Assembly (NCBI RefSeq): GCF_014650555.1
Contig: NZ_BMVE01000001.1
Span: 1-64,000 of the forward strand
DNA length: 64,000 bases
Source: Streptomyces goshikiensis
GTDB lineage: Bacteria; Actinomycetota; Actinomycetes; Streptomycetales; Streptomycetaceae
Direction: 5' to 3'
The translations under genes were made by a program, and so were the position numbers. Positions 28,986 to 41,239 of this stretch are shown piece by piece. Within the stretch, counting starts at the first letter, position 1, and each line of letters begins with the position of its first letter. A model generated the notes under the pieces. It was not told the origin of the DNA and did not search any database. It saw nothing but the letters and a program-made list of their open reading frames with translations.

Positions 28986-29279
28986 TCAGTCTTCATCACC
29001 GTGGAGGCGCCGTCGTACCGACAGCAGTTCCACTTCTGGACGCGCCGCGACCAGCCGCTCGCAGCGGTCCAGTACGTCCGACACGAACCCCGCGTCCCCG
29101 CTCACCAGGGCGACCCCCAGGCGAGCCCTGCGGTGCAGATCCTGGTCGCCCACCTCGGCCGCGCTCACGGAGAACTTGCGTTGGAGCTCGGCGACGATGG
29201 GCCGGACGACGGAGCGTTTCTCCTTCAGCGAGTGAACGTCGCCGAGGAGCAGATCGAAGGACAGAGTCCCCACGTACAT
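28986..29279 (-). CDS. DUF503 (YlxP-like) protein
   Basis: This is a 97-aa protein of the small DUF503/YlxP family that usually travels with infB and rbfA. The family start MYVGTLSFDLLLGDVHSLKEKR is visible, with a second conserved part ELQRKFSVSAAEVG. The biochemical role is not settled; the operon position points to ribosome or translation work. The ATG at 29279 has little Shine-Dalgarno sequence. A stable hairpin separates it from infB, so it may be expressed at a different level. Confidence 0.88.
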   Translation of the reverse strand: MYVGTLSFDLLLGDVHSLKEKRSVVRPIVAELQRKFSVSAAEVGDQDLHRRARLGVALVSGDAGFVSDVLDRCERLVAARPEVELLSVRRRLHGDED

Positions 29280-29363
29280 GCAGTTCCGGATATCCCGCCG
29301 GTGCGGGTTCGGTGGCCTGCCGGCCGTCGCTCGGCAGGGTCACCAGAACCGTACACGCAACGG

Positions 29364-29402
29364 CCGGGGCCGATCGACGGATATTCCGCCGACCGGCCCC
29401 GG
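29364..29402 (-). terminator. Hairpin between infB and the DUF503 gene
   Basis: This is an 18-bp stem with two G-U pairs and a 3-nt loop (CCGGGGCCGGTCGGCGGA / TCCGTCGATCGGCCCCGG on the minus strand), 30 nt past the infB stop codon. No T-tract follows. It is probably an attenuator that lowers transcription of the DUF503-rbfA-truB part. Confidence 0.6.
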
Positions 29403-29431
29403 TGTACGACACGGTGCGAACCGCCTCGCGC

Positions 29432-32551
<3,120 letters not shown>

Positions 32552-32699
32552 TTCGCTCCTTTTAGGTCCGGGTTACGCCGGACCGTCGCTACTTCATGGG
32601 CGTACTCATCGCGTACTCATCGAGTGCTCATCGCAATCTCGACCTACTTCCAACTCGCGAGGTACCTGACCGCACGGGGTATCCGTGCCGTACTACTTC

Positions 32700-32987
32700 T
32701 TACGGTGTCGCCCCGGCCTCACCGGCCAGGGCTTTGCGCAGTTCCGTCGTGTCGAGCGTTCCGGCGGACCGGAGGGCCCGGGGGAACGCCCGGCGGCGGA
32801 CCGCCTGGTCGAGGCAGACCGCGGCGGGGTGCACGTACGCACCCCGGCCGGGCAGCGTACCGCGTGTATCGGGGACGCATTCGTCCCCGATCGCCACGAT
32901 GCGCAGCAGATCGCTCTTGGCCGCTCGCTCCCGACACCCCACACAGGTGCGTTCGGGGCATGCGCGGGCTTGCGTCCGGCCAGACAC
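32700..32987 (-). CDS. ylxR: YlxR family RNA-binding protein (DUF448)
   Basis: This is a 95-aa protein of the YlxR family, a small nucleic-acid-binding protein always found between nusA and infB. The signature CVGCRERA near the N-terminus and the [19 protein letters not shown] segment are present. In other bacteria YlxR has been linked to RNase P or to transcription control, so the role here is not certain. The GTG at 32987 has GGGGAGG about 11 nt upstream. It is 148 nt upstream of infB. Confidence 0.9.
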   Translation of the reverse strand: MSGRTQARACPERTCVGCRERAAKSDLLRIVAIGDECVPDTRGTLPGRGAYVHPAAVCLDQAVRRRAFPRALRSAGTLDTTELRKALAGEAGATP

Positions 32988-33115
32988 GCCTAAGTCTACC
33001 TCCCCGCACCGACCTCTCCCCCGACAAGTTACGGGCGAAAGATCGAACGGACGTCGTTGTTGTCCTGATCCTTGCGGGACCGGATGGATCGGATCCCGGC
33101 CCGCGGGATCCCTGT

Positions 33116-33142
33116 CTACCGGCCGGAAGCACCGGCCGGTAG
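33116..33142 (-). terminator. Hairpin just past nusA
   Basis: CTACCGGCCGG / CCGGCCGGTAG with a 5-nt loop lies 5 nt after the nusA stop codon on the minus strand. It may be an attenuator between nusA and ylxR-infB. No T-tract follows on that strand. Confidence 0.5.
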
Positions 33143-33147
33143 CGGTT

Positions 33148-34158
33148 TTATTCCCCGCGCCGGTCCCGGTCCGCGCCTTCGGCGGGCTCGGTGTCCGGGC
33201 GGATGTCGATGCGCCAGCCGGTGAGCCGCGCGGCGAGGCGGGCGTTCTGGCCCTCCTTGCCGATGGCCAGCGACAGCTGGTAGTCGGGAACGGTCACCCG
33301 CGCGGAGCGGGTGTCCCAGTCGACGACCTCGACCTTGCTCACCCGGGCGGGTGACAGGGCGTTGGCGACCATTTCCGCCGGGTCGTCCGACCAGTCGACG
33401 ATGTCGATCTTCTCGCCGTGCAGCTCGGCCATGACGTTGCGCACACGGGCGCCCATCGGGCCGATGCAGGCGCCCTTCGGGTTGAGTCCGGCGCGGGTGG
33501 ACCGTACGGCGATCTTGGTGCGGTGACCGGCCTCACGGGCGATCGCGCAGATCTCGACGCTGCCGTCGGCGATCTCCGGGACCTCCAGGGCGAACAGCTT
33601 CTTCACCAGGTTGGGGTGGGTCCGCGACAGGGTCACGGACGGGCCGCGGACACCCTTCGCCACCCGCACGACGTACGTCTTCAGACGCAGGCCGTGCGTG
33701 TAGTCCTCACCGGGGACCTGCTCCTGCACGGGCAGGATGGCCTCCAGCTTGCCGATGTCGACGAGGACGTTCTTGGGGTCCTTGCCCTGCTGGACGACAC
33801 CGGTGATGACGTCGCCCTCGCGGCCGGCGAACTCGCCGAACGTCAGGTCGTCCTCGGCGTCGCGCAGACGCTGCAGGATCACCTGCTTGGCGGTCGTCGC
33901 GGCGATCCGGCCGAAGTCCGACGGGGTGTCGTCGAACTCCTTGGGCTCCTGCCCCTCTTCGAGGTCCCTCGGGTCTTCCGTCGCCCATACGACCACGTGA
34001 CCGTTGGTGCGGTCGAGCACGACGCGGGCACGCCGGAAGCTGCCCTCGGTGCGGTGGTACGCGATGAGGAGGGCCGACTCGATCGCCTCGACGAGCAGGT
34101 CGAAGGAGATCTCCTTCTCCCGGACCAGACCCCGCAGGGCACTCATGTCGATGTCCAC
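33148..34158 (-). CDS. nusA: Transcription termination/antitermination protein NusA
   Basis: NusA binds RNA polymerase and modulates pausing, termination and antitermination. It has an N-terminal polymerase-binding domain (about residues 1-120), an S1 domain ([25 protein letters not shown]) and two KH domains ([17 protein letters not shown] and [19 protein letters not shown]). The 336-aa length, without C-terminal acidic repeats, is normal for actinobacteria. The GTG at 34158 lies 2 nt after the rimP stop codon. It is the second gene of the nus operon. Confidence 0.97.
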   Translation of the reverse strand: MDIDMSALRGLVREKEISFDLLVEAIESALLIAYHRTEGSFRRARVVLDRTNGHVVVWATEDPRDLEEGQEPKEFDDTPSDFGRIAATTAKQVILQRLRDAEDDLTFGEFAGREGDVITGVVQQGKDPKNVLVDIGKLEAILPVQEQVPGEDYTHGLRLKTYVVRVAKGVRGPSVTLSRTHPNLVKKLFALEVPEIADGSVEICAIAREAGHRTKIAVRSTRAGLNPKGACIGPMGARVRNVMAELHGEKIDIVDWSDDPAEMVANALSPARVSKVEVVDWDTRSARVTVPDYQLSLAIGKEGQNARLAARLTGWRIDIRPDTEPAEGADRDRRGE

Positions 34159-34160
34159 GG

Positions 34161-34673
34161 CTACGCCTCCTCTTCCTTCTTGTCCTTGCGGTTGAACTCG
34201 ATCTCGACACGCGCCTTGGCGATGTCGGTGAAAGCGATGCGGCGGGCGGTCGCCTTGCGGCCCTTCACGCCCGGAACTTCGAGGTCCATGCCCTCGTCGT
34301 CGACGTCGAGGATGCGGGCGACCAGTTCCCCGGCACCCTTGTCGTCCCCGGCGGTCAGCTGGAACTTCACGAGACGGCCGAGGGCACGGACGTAGTGGCG
34401 GTGCTCGGTCAGCGGGCGGTCGGCGCCCGGCGAGCTCACTTCGAGGACGTACTCGTCCTCGCCCATCACGTCGGATTCATCGAGCTGGTCGGAGATCTCG
34501 CGGCTCAGCTCGGCACAGGTGTCCAGCTCCACGCCCTCGTCGGAGTCCACGATGACCCGCAGCATCCGGCGCTTGCCCGCCTTGGACATCTCGATGTCTT
34601 CGAGGTCCAGGCCCTTGGCGGCGACGAGCGGCTCCAGCAATCCGCGCAGCCTGTCGCTCTGGGTGGTGCTCAT
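34161..34673 (-). CDS. rimP: Ribosome maturation factor RimP
   Basis: RimP assists maturation of the 30S subunit. This 170-aa protein has the family segments [28 protein letters not shown] and [21 protein letters not shown], the latter carrying the conserved VSSPG(x)RPL motif. The ATG at 34673 has GAGGAG 8 nt upstream; the frame stays open upstream without similarity. It is the first gene of the minus-strand nus operon, so the promoter for rimP-nusA-infB should lie in 34680-34830, a region shared with the divergent lipoprotein gene. Confidence 0.96.
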   Translation of the reverse strand: MSTTQSDRLRGLLEPLVAAKGLDLEDIEMSKAGKRRMLRVIVDSDEGVELDTCAELSREISDQLDESDVMGEDEYVLEVSSPGADRPLTEHRHYVRALGRLVKFQLTAGDDKGAGELVARILDVDDEGMDLEVPGVKGRKATARRIAFTDIAKARVEIEFNRKDKKEEEA

Positions 34674-34829
34674 CCGGGTGACTCCTCGGCCGCGTGTGCT
34701 GTTGTGGTTTCCGTCGTGTGTCAGGTCAAAGGGTATCCGGTCGCGGAGGGTGTTGCCGTCCGCGCTCCGGAGGGGCCCCCGGGTACCGTGATCACACGTT
34801 GCCCCGCCCATCACCCCGAGGACGTCGCC

Positions 34830-35429
34830 GTGCCCTGGACACAGACCTTGAGGCCCTCGCGAAGGAGTCTGCTCACCGGAGCCGCCGGCGTGGCCGGCGG
34901 CGCGCTGCTCGCCGGGTGCTCCGACGGGAGCGGCTCCTCGGACGCGGACACCGGAGTTCCACTCGAACGGCGGATGCGCGAGGCGGCCGTCCGTGACAGC
35001 GAGCGACTGCTGGAACGTTACGACGCCACCGCCGCCGCCCATCCGGACCTGGCGGCGCGGCTGGCCCCGCTGCGCGGGGCGGTCGCGGAGCACACCGGGG
35101 CGCTGGCCGTCGCGGGCCCGGTGAAGACCGGTCCTTCCGCCTCTCCCTCGGTGTCCGGCTCGCGCTCCGGTGCGTCCCGTTCGCCGTCCGCTTCGGCGCC
35201 CGCTTCGGCGCCCGCCGGCGCGGCCGCGGCGCCCAGTGCGGCGGCCGTCCCGGCGAAGCCCGCCGAGGCGCTGACCGCGCTCGCCGACGCCGAGCGGTCG
35301 CTGGCGGAGGCCCGGACGGTCGCCCTGGCCGGCGCCCCCGGGGAGCTGGCGCGGCTGCTGGCCTCGGTGGCGGCGTGCGGCGCCGTCCACGCGTACCTGC
35401 TGACCTCGACCCCGGGAGCCGCCTCGTGA
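34830..35429 (+). CDS. Tat-type lipoprotein, actinobacterial conserved
   Basis: This is a 199-aa protein. The N-terminus carries a twin-arginine motif (SRRSLL, Arg11-Arg12), a hydrophobic stretch and the lipobox LAGC with Cys30, so it is probably a Tat-exported lipoprotein. A low-complexity Ser/Pro/Ala segment divides the mature part, which is otherwise helical. The start is GTG 34830, with GAGGA upstream. Its stop overlaps the GTG of the DUF4439 gene. The position next to rimP and proS recalls the Rv2843-Rv2844 pair of mycobacteria (recalled synteny). The function is unknown. Confidence 0.75.
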   Translation: MPWTQTLRPSRRSLLTGAAGVAGGALLAGCSDGSGSSDADTGVPLERRMREAAVRDSERLLERYDATAAAHPDLAARLAPLRGAVAEHTGALAVAGPVKTGPSASPSVSGSRSGASRSPSASAPASAPAGAAAAPSAAAVPAKPAEALTALADAERSLAEARTVALAGAPGELARLLASVAACGAVHAYLLTSTPGAAS

Positions 35430-35884
35430 AGCCCGAACCCTCCCCCGCCGGCCGGGCCCTGGTCGCGGCGCAGTCCGCGCTCGCGGCCGAGCACGCGGCC
35501 GCGTACGGCTACGGCGTGATCGGCGCCCGGGCCTCCGGGGCGCGCGCGGCCGAGGCCCGGGACGCGTACGGCGCCCATGTCGCGCGGCGTGACGCGCTGG
35601 CCCGGACGGTGCGCGAGCTGGGCGGTGCGCCGCGGCCGGCGGAGGCGGCGTACGCCCTTCCGTTCGAGGTGCGCGACCCGGCCGACGCCGAGCGGCTGGC
35701 CGCCGACATCGAGGACCGGGTGGCCGGCGCGTACTCCGATCTGGTGCGGGCGGCGGAGGGCGGGCTGCGCCGGGAGGCGGCCGACGCGCTGACCGCCGCG
35801 GCCGTGCGCGCGGCGCGCTGGCGCGGTGTCGGCGTAGCCTTCCCTGGGCTCACGGAACGCTCCGCAGGAGCCCGGACCAGCTGA
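35426..35884 (+). CDS. DUF4439 ferritin-like domain protein
   Basis: This is a 152-aa, almost wholly helical protein, Ala-rich, matching the DUF4439 ferritin-like family. Two helix pairs are visible: ALVAAQSALAAEHAAAYGYGV, and later AADIEDRVAGAYSDLVRAAE. Glu and His residues occur at ferritin-like positions (AEHAAAYGYG), but a full di-iron ligand set is not evident, so metal binding is uncertain. The GTG at 35426 overlaps the lipoprotein stop as GTGA. It is probably cytoplasmic, because there is no signal peptide, which is odd for a partner of an exported lipoprotein. Confidence 0.8.
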   Translation: MKPEPSPAGRALVAAQSALAAEHAAAYGYGVIGARASGARAAEARDAYGAHVARRDALARTVRELGGAPRPAEAAYALPFEVRDPADAERLAADIEDRVAGAYSDLVRAAEGGLRREAADALTAAAVRAARWRGVGVAFPGLTERSAGARTS

Positions 35885-35900
35885 AAGGGACCCCGCACGC

Positions 35901-36803
35901 ATGGCTTTCGAACCGCCGCAGCGGCTTGTACGGGCGCTCGGCGAGACGCCGGAACCGGCCCAGGACGCGGACTGGCTGGGGCAGTTGCCCGAGCTCGCCG
36001 AGACGGCGCTGACCCGGCGTGAAGTGCGGGCCCAGCGGGTGCAGGCCCCGGGCGGGCGGAGCAGTCTGCTCGTCCTCGTCCGGTACGCCGACGGCACCCC
36101 GGCGGCCCTGAAGCTGGCTCCGCCGTCGGCACGCCCGGACCTAGAGCTGGCCGCGCTGGCGCACTGGGGCGGGTTCGGGGCCGTACGGGTCCTCGACACC
36201 CGCCACCACGAGGAGGACGGGGCGCTGCTGCTGGAGCGGCTGCACCCGGAGGTGTCGCTGCGGTCGCTGCCGGAGGCGAAGGCGCTGCTGGAGGCGTGCG
36301 GGACGCTGCGCAGGCTGTGGGTGGCGCCGGGCTCCGGGCACGGCTGGGAGACGGTGGCCGAGCGGACGAAGGCGCAGGCCGGGGCGCTGCGGTCGGCTCC
36401 GGCCGAGGTGGCGGCGCTGGCCGGGGCGGCGCTGGAGGCGCGCGAGGAGCTGACGGCGGCCCCGGAGGAGGAACTGCTGCTGCACGGGAACTTCCGGCAG
36501 GGCAAGGTGCTGGCGGGCGAGCGGGCGCCGTGGCTGACGGTGGGCCCGGACCCGCTGGTGGGCGAGCGGGCGTACGACCTGGCGCGGCTGGTCCGGGACC
36601 GGCTGGAGGACCAGGTCGCCTCTTCCGCCGGCGCGGCGGGGGCGCGGCGGCGGGTGAACAAGCTGGCGGATTCGCTGGAGGTGGACCGGGACCGGCTGCG
36701 GGGCTGGACGCTGTTCCGGGCGGTGGAGTCGGGCAACCGGGCGCTGGCCGCGGGGCGGCGCCGGGACGCGGAGCTGTTGCTGGAGTTCGCGGCCTGGTTG
36801 TAG
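35901..36803 (+). CDS. Aminoglycoside phosphotransferase-like protein, probable pseudokinase
   Basis: This is a 300-aa protein with the fold pattern of the APH(6)/hydroxyurea-resistance kinase family: PAALKLAPP with the ATP-binding Lys71, an LLLERL segment, and EELLLHGNFRQGKVLAGERAPWL followed by DPLVGERAYDLARL. The catalytic loop HGDxxxxN reads HGNFRQGK, so Asp is Asn197 and Asn is Lys202. The metal-binding Asp of the next motif (usually IDPK) is Gly215 (VGPD). Three key residues are therefore altered and catalysis is doubtful. It follows the DUF4439 gene by 16 nt. I would not call it a resistance gene. Confidence 0.75.
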   Translation: MAFEPPQRLVRALGETPEPAQDADWLGQLPELAETALTRREVRAQRVQAPGGRSSLLVLVRYADGTPAALKLAPPSARPDLELAALAHWGGFGAVRVLDTRHHEEDGALLLERLHPEVSLRSLPEAKALLEACGTLRRLWVAPGSGHGWETVAERTKAQAGALRSAPAEVAALAGAALEAREELTAAPEEELLLHGNFRQGKVLAGERAPWLTVGPDPLVGERAYDLARLVRDRLEDQVASSAGAAGARRRVNKLADSLEVDRDRLRGWTLFRAVESGNRALAAGRRRDAELLLEFAAWL

Positions 36804-36845
36804 GGCATACCGTAGGTAGGAACGTATGTCCGGCAGGGGGCCGTC

Positions 36846-37772
36846 ATGGTCGAAGAACTGCTGGCCGCGGGGATCGCCGCGGGAGTGGGAGCCGTCGTCT
36901 ACCTGGGCGCCGCCGCCAGGGTCGTCAAGCAGTACGAGCGGGGCGTGGTGTTCCGCCTGGGCCGGGTGCGGTCGGGGATCCGGGGACCGGGGCTCACCAC
37001 GATCGTGCCGTTCGTGGACCGGCTGAAGAAGGTGAACCTTCAGATCGTGACGATGCCGGTGCCCGCGCAGGAGGGCATCACGCGGGACAACGTCACGGTG
37101 CGGGTGGACGCGGTCGTGTACTTCAAGGTGGTCGACGCGGCGAACGCGATCATCGCGGTGGAGGACTACCGGTTCGCGGTGTCGCAGATGGCGCAGACCT
37201 CGCTGCGGTCGATCATCGGGAAGTCGGACCTGGACGATCTGCTGTCGAACCGCGAGATGCTGAACCAGGGGCTGGAGCTGATGATCGACAGCCCGGCGGT
37301 GGGCTGGGGCGTCCAGATCGACCGCGTCGAGATCAAGGACGTTTCGCTGCCGGAGACCATGAAGCGCTCGATGGCCCGCCAGGCGGAGGCGGACCGGGAG
37401 CGCCGCGCCCGGGTCATCAACGCGGACGCGGAGCTCCAGGCCTCGAAGAAGCTGGCCGAGGCGGCGGAGGTGATGTCGGACCAGCCGGCGGCGCTCCAGC
37501 TGCGCCTGTTGCAGACGGTGGTGGCGGTGGCCGCGGAGAAGAACTCCACCCTGGTGCTGCCGTTCCCGGTGGAGCTCCTGCGCTTCCTCGAACGCGCCAC
37601 TCCGTCGGACCCCGCTCCGCCCCCGAACCCCCCGGCGGCGCCCGCCCCGCCCGCTGCGGCCGCGCCCGCGCCCGCCGCGCCCGACACCGTGCCCCCGGCG
37701 CTGCCGACCGTGAACGGCTCGGCCCCGGCGCTGCCGGCCCGGGACCCCGCCGCCGGCAGCCCGCCCGCCTGA
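36846..37772 (+). CDS. Slipin (stomatin-like SPFH membrane protein)
   Basis: This is a 308-aa SPFH-domain protein that should assemble into membrane-bound rings. One membrane segment lies at about residues 5-24. The SPFH core follows (QYERGVVFRLGRVRSGIRGPG, then GITRDNVTVRVDAVVYFKV, then EIKDVSLPETMKRSMARQAEA). A coiled-coil-like charged stretch is next, and the end is Pro/Ala-rich (from about residue 255). The ATG at 36846 has CAGGGGG 5 nt upstream. There is no partner NfeD protease gene nearby, although slipins often pair with one. It is convergent with proS. Confidence 0.92.
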   Translation: MVEELLAAGIAAGVGAVVYLGAAARVVKQYERGVVFRLGRVRSGIRGPGLTTIVPFVDRLKKVNLQIVTMPVPAQEGITRDNVTVRVDAVVYFKVVDAANAIIAVEDYRFAVSQMAQTSLRSIIGKSDLDDLLSNREMLNQGLELMIDSPAVGWGVQIDRVEIKDVSLPETMKRSMARQAEADRERRARVINADAELQASKKLAEAAEVMSDQPAALQLRLLQTVVAVAAEKNSTLVLPFPVELLRFLERATPSDPAPPPNPPAAPAPPAAAAPAPAAPDTVPPALPTVNGSAPALPARDPAAGSPPA

Positions 37773-37814
37773 CGGCGGACCGGCCCCGGCTCCGGGGCGG
37801 CGGCCCCGGTCAGG
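37768..37814. terminator. GC-rich inverted region between slipin and proS
   Basis: The outer arms CCTGAC / GTCAGG enclose repeated GGCCCCGG/CCGGGG blocks between two convergent genes. It may end both transcripts, but the fold is not unique. Confidence 0.35.
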
Positions 37815-39507
37815 TCAGCCGGGCCAGTGCCTCGTCCAGCGTGAGTTCCTCGCGGGTGCCCGTGGGGCGGTGCTGGAGTTCGACGACGCCGTCGCCGGAG
37901 CGGCGGCCCGCCACCAGGATCCACGGAACGCCGATCAGCTCCGCGTCCGTCAGCTTCACACCGGGCGAGAGCCCCGCGCGGTCGTCCAGCAGGACGCGGA
38001 GCCCGGAGGCCGACAGCGCCTCGGCGGCCGACTCGGCCAGCGCCAGCGGCACCGCCTTGCCCGCCGCGACCACGTGCACGTCGGCCGGGGCCACCTCCGC
38101 CGGCCAGCACAAACCCCGCTCGTCCGCGGTCTGTTCGGCCAGCGCGGCCACAGCCCGCGAGACGCCGATGCCGTAGGAGCCCATCGTGACCCGGACCGGC
38201 TTGCCCTCCCGGCCCAGCACGTCCAGCCCGAACGCGTCCGCGTACTTGCGCCCCAGCTGGAAGATGTGACCGATCTCGATCGCCCGGTCGAGCCGCAGTC
38301 CCGCGCCGCAGGAGGGGCAGGGGTCGCCCGCCTCGACGACCACGACGTCCAGGTACCGGTCGACCTCGAAGTCCCGGCCGCAGACCACGTTCCGGGCGTG
38401 CGTGTCCGCCTTGTTGGCGCCGGTCACCCATGAAGTGCCGGGCGCGACACGGGGGTCGGCCAGGTAGCGCACCTTGTCGAGGCCCTGCGGGCCCACGTAG
38501 CCGCGTACCAGATCGGGCCGGTCCGCGAAGTCCTCCGCCGTCACCAACTCCACGACCGCCGGGGCGAGATGCTCGCCCAGCTTGCCGAGGTCGACCTCCC
38601 GGTCGCCCGGTACGCCGACGGCCACGATCTCGCCGTCCACCTTCACGAGGAGGTTCTTCAGCGTCGCCGACGCCGGCACGCCCAGGTGCGCCGCGAGGGC
38701 TTCGATCGTCGGGGTGTCGGGGGTGGGGATCTCCTGCGCCGGGGCGTGCCCGGCGCCGTCGACGGCGGGCGCCGCGAACGTCACGGCCTCGGTGTTCGCC
38801 GCGTAGTCGCAGGACGGGCAGTCCACGAAGGTGTCCTCCCCCGCCGTCGCGGGCGCCAGGAACTCCTCCGAGGCCGAACCGCCCATCGCCCCCGAGACCG
38901 CGGAGACGATCCGGTGGTCCAGGCCGAGCCGCTCGAAGATCCGCCGGTACGCGGCCCGGTGCAGCGCGTAGGACTCCGCCAGCCCCTCGTCCGACACGTC
39001 GAACGAGTACGAGTCCTTCATCTGGAACTCGCGGCCCCGCAGCACGCCCGACCGCGGCCGCGCCTCGTCCCGGTACTTGGTCTGGATCTGGTAGAGCATG
39101 ACCGGCAGGTCCTTGTAGGACGTGCACTGGTCCTTCACCACCAGGGTGAAGATCTCCTCGTGGGTCGGGCCGAGCAGATAGTCGGCGCCCTTGCGGTCCT
39201 TGAGCCGGAACAGCAGGTCCCCGTACTCCGACCAGCGCCCGCTGACCTCGTACGGCTCCTTCGGCAGCAGCGCGGGCAACAGCACCTCCTGCGCCCCGAT
39301 CGCGTCCATCTCCTCGCGCACGACGCGCGAGACGTTGTCGAGGACCCGCTTGCCGAGCGGCAGCCAGGTCCACACCCCGGCCGAGCTGCGGCGGACATAG
39401 CCCGCGCGGACCAGCAGTTTGTGGCTGAGGGTCTCGGCGTCCGCCGGGTCCTCGCGGAGCGTCTTGGCCATGAGGCGGGACATGCGCTGTACGTGTTGCG
39501 TTGCCAT
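37810..39507 (-). CDS. proS: Prolyl-tRNA synthetase
   Basis: This is a class II aminoacyl-tRNA synthetase charging tRNA-Pro. The 565-aa length with an inserted editing (YbaK-like) domain in the middle marks the bacterial ProS type. Motif 2 is visible ([20 protein letters not shown]), as are GPTHEEIFT, the editing-domain region around [17 protein letters not shown], and the anticodon-binding C-terminus. The ATG at 39507 has a poor ribosome binding site, but no better start is near. A DUF4439-proS neighbourhood also occurs in mycobacteria. Confidence 0.97.
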   Translation of the reverse strand: MATQHVQRMSRLMAKTLREDPADAETLSHKLLVRAGYVRRSSAGVWTWLPLGKRVLDNVSRVVREEMDAIGAQEVLLPALLPKEPYEVSGRWSEYGDLLFRLKDRKGADYLLGPTHEEIFTLVVKDQCTSYKDLPVMLYQIQTKYRDEARPRSGVLRGREFQMKDSYSFDVSDEGLAESYALHRAAYRRIFERLGLDHRIVSAVSGAMGGSASEEFLAPATAGEDTFVDCPSCDYAANTEAVTFAAPAVDGAGHAPAQEIPTPDTPTIEALAAHLGVPASATLKNLLVKVDGEIVAVGVPGDREVDLGKLGEHLAPAVVELVTAEDFADRPDLVRGYVGPQGLDKVRYLADPRVAPGTSWVTGANKADTHARNVVCGRDFEVDRYLDVVVVEAGDPCPSCGAGLRLDRAIEIGHIFQLGRKYADAFGLDVLGREGKPVRVTMGSYGIGVSRAVAALAEQTADERGLCWPAEVAPADVHVVAAGKAVPLALAESAAEALSASGLRVLLDDRAGLSPGVKLTDAELIGVPWILVAGRRSGDGVVELQHRPTGTREELTLDEALARLT

Positions 39508-39552
39508 GCCGGGAGGCTACCGGCAGCCCCCGCCCGCCCCGAAACGGGATTT

Positions 39553-40122
39553 TCAGGGCCTGCGCAGCGGCAGCGGGGCGCCCATCACGGCGTACGGGAG
39601 GCTCGCGCTCGGGAAGTGCACCCGGCGGGCGAGGTCCGTGTAGCCGAGCGCCCGGTAGAGCCCGCGCGCCGGGCTGTCGGTGTCGACGGCGGAGAGGATC
39701 GAGCGCTGTTCGGCGGCGCCGTCGGTGATCCGGGTGATGAGGGCGCGGCCGACGCCGTGGCCCTGGAAGCCGGGGTGGACGTGCAGTTCGGTGATCACGA
39801 AGGAGCCGTCGAGCCAGTCCTCGTGGCCGCCGGAGCGCAGGTACGGCTCGACGATCGTGGACCACCAGTGCGCGCGGTCGTTCGGCATCCCGTACACGAA
39901 CCCGGCGAGCGCCCCGTCGTCGGTGTACGCGCCGAGGGCGCGGGCTCCGGGGCAGGTCATGTGGCGCTGCACGATCCAGCGCCGGATGCCGACCTCCTCC
40001 TGGCTGAGCCCGAAGGCCACGGCCTGGACGCGCAGCGCCTCGTCCACGCGGGCGGCGAGGTCGAGCGGGCCGATGCGGAGTCCGGCGGGCCGGTCGGGGT
40101 CGAGCCCGGGCGTAGGCAGCAT
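39553..40122 (-). CDS. GNAT family N-acetyltransferase
   Basis: This is a 189-aa GNAT enzyme. The acetyl-CoA-binding motif is in ITELHVHPGFQGHGVGRALI (QGHGVG), followed by the SPARGLYRALGYTDLARRV segment typical of the fold end. The acceptor cannot be told. The ATG at 40122 has AAGG 7 nt upstream. It lies between proS and a second, unrelated GNAT gene on the same strand. Confidence 0.88.
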   Translation of the reverse strand: MLPTPGLDPDRPAGLRIGPLDLAARVDEALRVQAVAFGLSQEEVGIRRWIVQRHMTCPGARALGAYTDDGALAGFVYGMPNDRAHWWSTIVEPYLRSGGHEDWLDGSFVITELHVHPGFQGHGVGRALITRITDGAAEQRSILSAVDTDSPARGLYRALGYTDLARRVHFPSASLPYAVMGAPLPLRRP

Positions 40123-40234
40123 GCGGCGACCTTACTTCGCGGCCCCGGCGCGCCGGTATGGCGTCGAGGGCCGGGGCGGGCGATCCGGCCGTCCGGTCCG
40201 GGCCGCCGGGGCGGCCCCGCGGGCGGGCGCCGGG

Positions 40235-41080
40235 TCAGAACAGGACGCTCATGAACTCGCCCACCTCGCGGAAGCCGACGCGCCGGTAGGCCGCCCGCGC
40301 GGCGGTGTTGAAGTCGTTGACGTAGAGGCTGACCACGGGCGCCACGTCGCGCAGCGCGAATTCGACGACGGCGGCCATTCCGGTCTTGGAGTGGCCTCGG
40401 CCGCGGAACTCGGGGGCCACCCAGACGCCCTGGATCTGGCAGGCGCGGGAGGTGGCGGCGCCGATCTCCGCCTTGAAAACGACCTTGCCGTCCTCGATGC
40501 GGGCGAAGGAGCGGCCGGCGGCGACGAGCTCGGCGACCCGGGCCTGGTAGAGCAGCCCGCCGTCGCCGGCGGTCGGCGAGATGCCGACCTCCTCGGTGAA
40601 CATGGCCACGCAGGCGGGCATGATCAGGTCCATCTCGTCCTTGCGGATCCGGCGGACCAGCGGGTCGGGGCGGACCTCGGCGGAGGGCTGCTCGGTGACC
40701 ATGAGCGGCTGGTGGGAGCGGATGTCGCGGGCGGGACCCCAGGTGGGCTCCAGCAGCTGCCACAGCAGCCGGGTGGCGGAGGCCGGGCCGACGATGGAGG
40801 AGCAGCGGCGGCCGGTGCGGCGGGCGCGGTCCGCGAAGGCGCGTACGGCGTCGGGTCCGGCGCAGACGGGGACGAGGTTGGCGCCCGCGTAGCAGAGGGA
40901 GCGGAGCTCGCCGTCGGCGTACCAGCCCCACATCTCGCCGCCCAGGCGCCAGGGGTCGAGCCCGGCCACCTGGACGCGGGAGGTGACGAACGCGTTCTCG
41001 ACCGGCTCGCGTCCGAGGATGGCGAGCGCGGCGTCGAGATCACTGGGTTCAAGGACCCGGGTGGTGGTCTGCGTCAACAC
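40235..41080 (-). CDS. GNAT acetyltransferase with DUF4081 N-terminal domain
   Basis: This is a 281-aa two-domain protein. The N-terminal DUF4081 half (EPVENAFVTSRVQVAGLDPWRLGGEMWGW) is followed by a GNAT domain with GVWVAPEFRGRGHSKTGMAA and SLYVNDFNTAARAAYRRVGF. The same type is found beside ispG (gcpE) in mycobacteria, so the link to the isoprenoid genes is conserved. The acceptor is unknown. I choose GTG 41080, with GGTGAGG 6 nt before it; GTG 41092 is possible. It ends the ispG-side cluster. Confidence 0.85.
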   Translation of the reverse strand: MLTQTTTRVLEPSDLDAALAILGREPVENAFVTSRVQVAGLDPWRLGGEMWGWYADGELRSLCYAGANLVPVCAGPDAVRAFADRARRTGRRCSSIVGPASATRLLWQLLEPTWGPARDIRSHQPLMVTEQPSAEVRPDPLVRRIRKDEMDLIMPACVAMFTEEVGISPTAGDGGLLYQARVAELVAAGRSFARIEDGKVVFKAEIGAATSRACQIQGVWVAPEFRGRGHSKTGMAAVVEFALRDVAPVVSLYVNDFNTAARAAYRRVGFREVGEFMSVLF

Positions 41081-41160
41081 TGGGGGCCTCACCGTACAAG
41101 TCTGCTGATCTCCGCACTGTACCCGGCGGCGCCGTGGGATGCCCTGTCTCCCAGGTCACG

Positions 41161-41206
41161 AAAAAGCCCCGGCCCCGCCCGCGAGCTGCGGGAACGGGGC
41201 CGGGAC
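41161..41206 (-). terminator. Terminator of ispG
   Basis: On the minus strand a GC-rich stem (GTCCCGGCCCCG ... CGGGGCCGGGGC) is followed by TTTTT. It is one of the few classical T-tract terminators in the window, about 30 nt past the ispG stop codon. Confidence 0.85.
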
Positions 41207-41239
41207 CGAAGTGCTGCGGAAGACCGCGGGCGGCGGCGA

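Noticed and set aside
32988..33060. Leaderless promoter for ylxR (TAGACT a few bases before the GTG)
   Set aside because: No -35 box is found at acceptable spacing, and a GGGGAGG site already provides translation from an operon transcript.
35901..36803. Annotation as an aminoglycoside resistance gene
   Set aside because: The catalytic Asp, the loop Asn and the metal-binding Asp are all replaced, and the setting is housekeeping.
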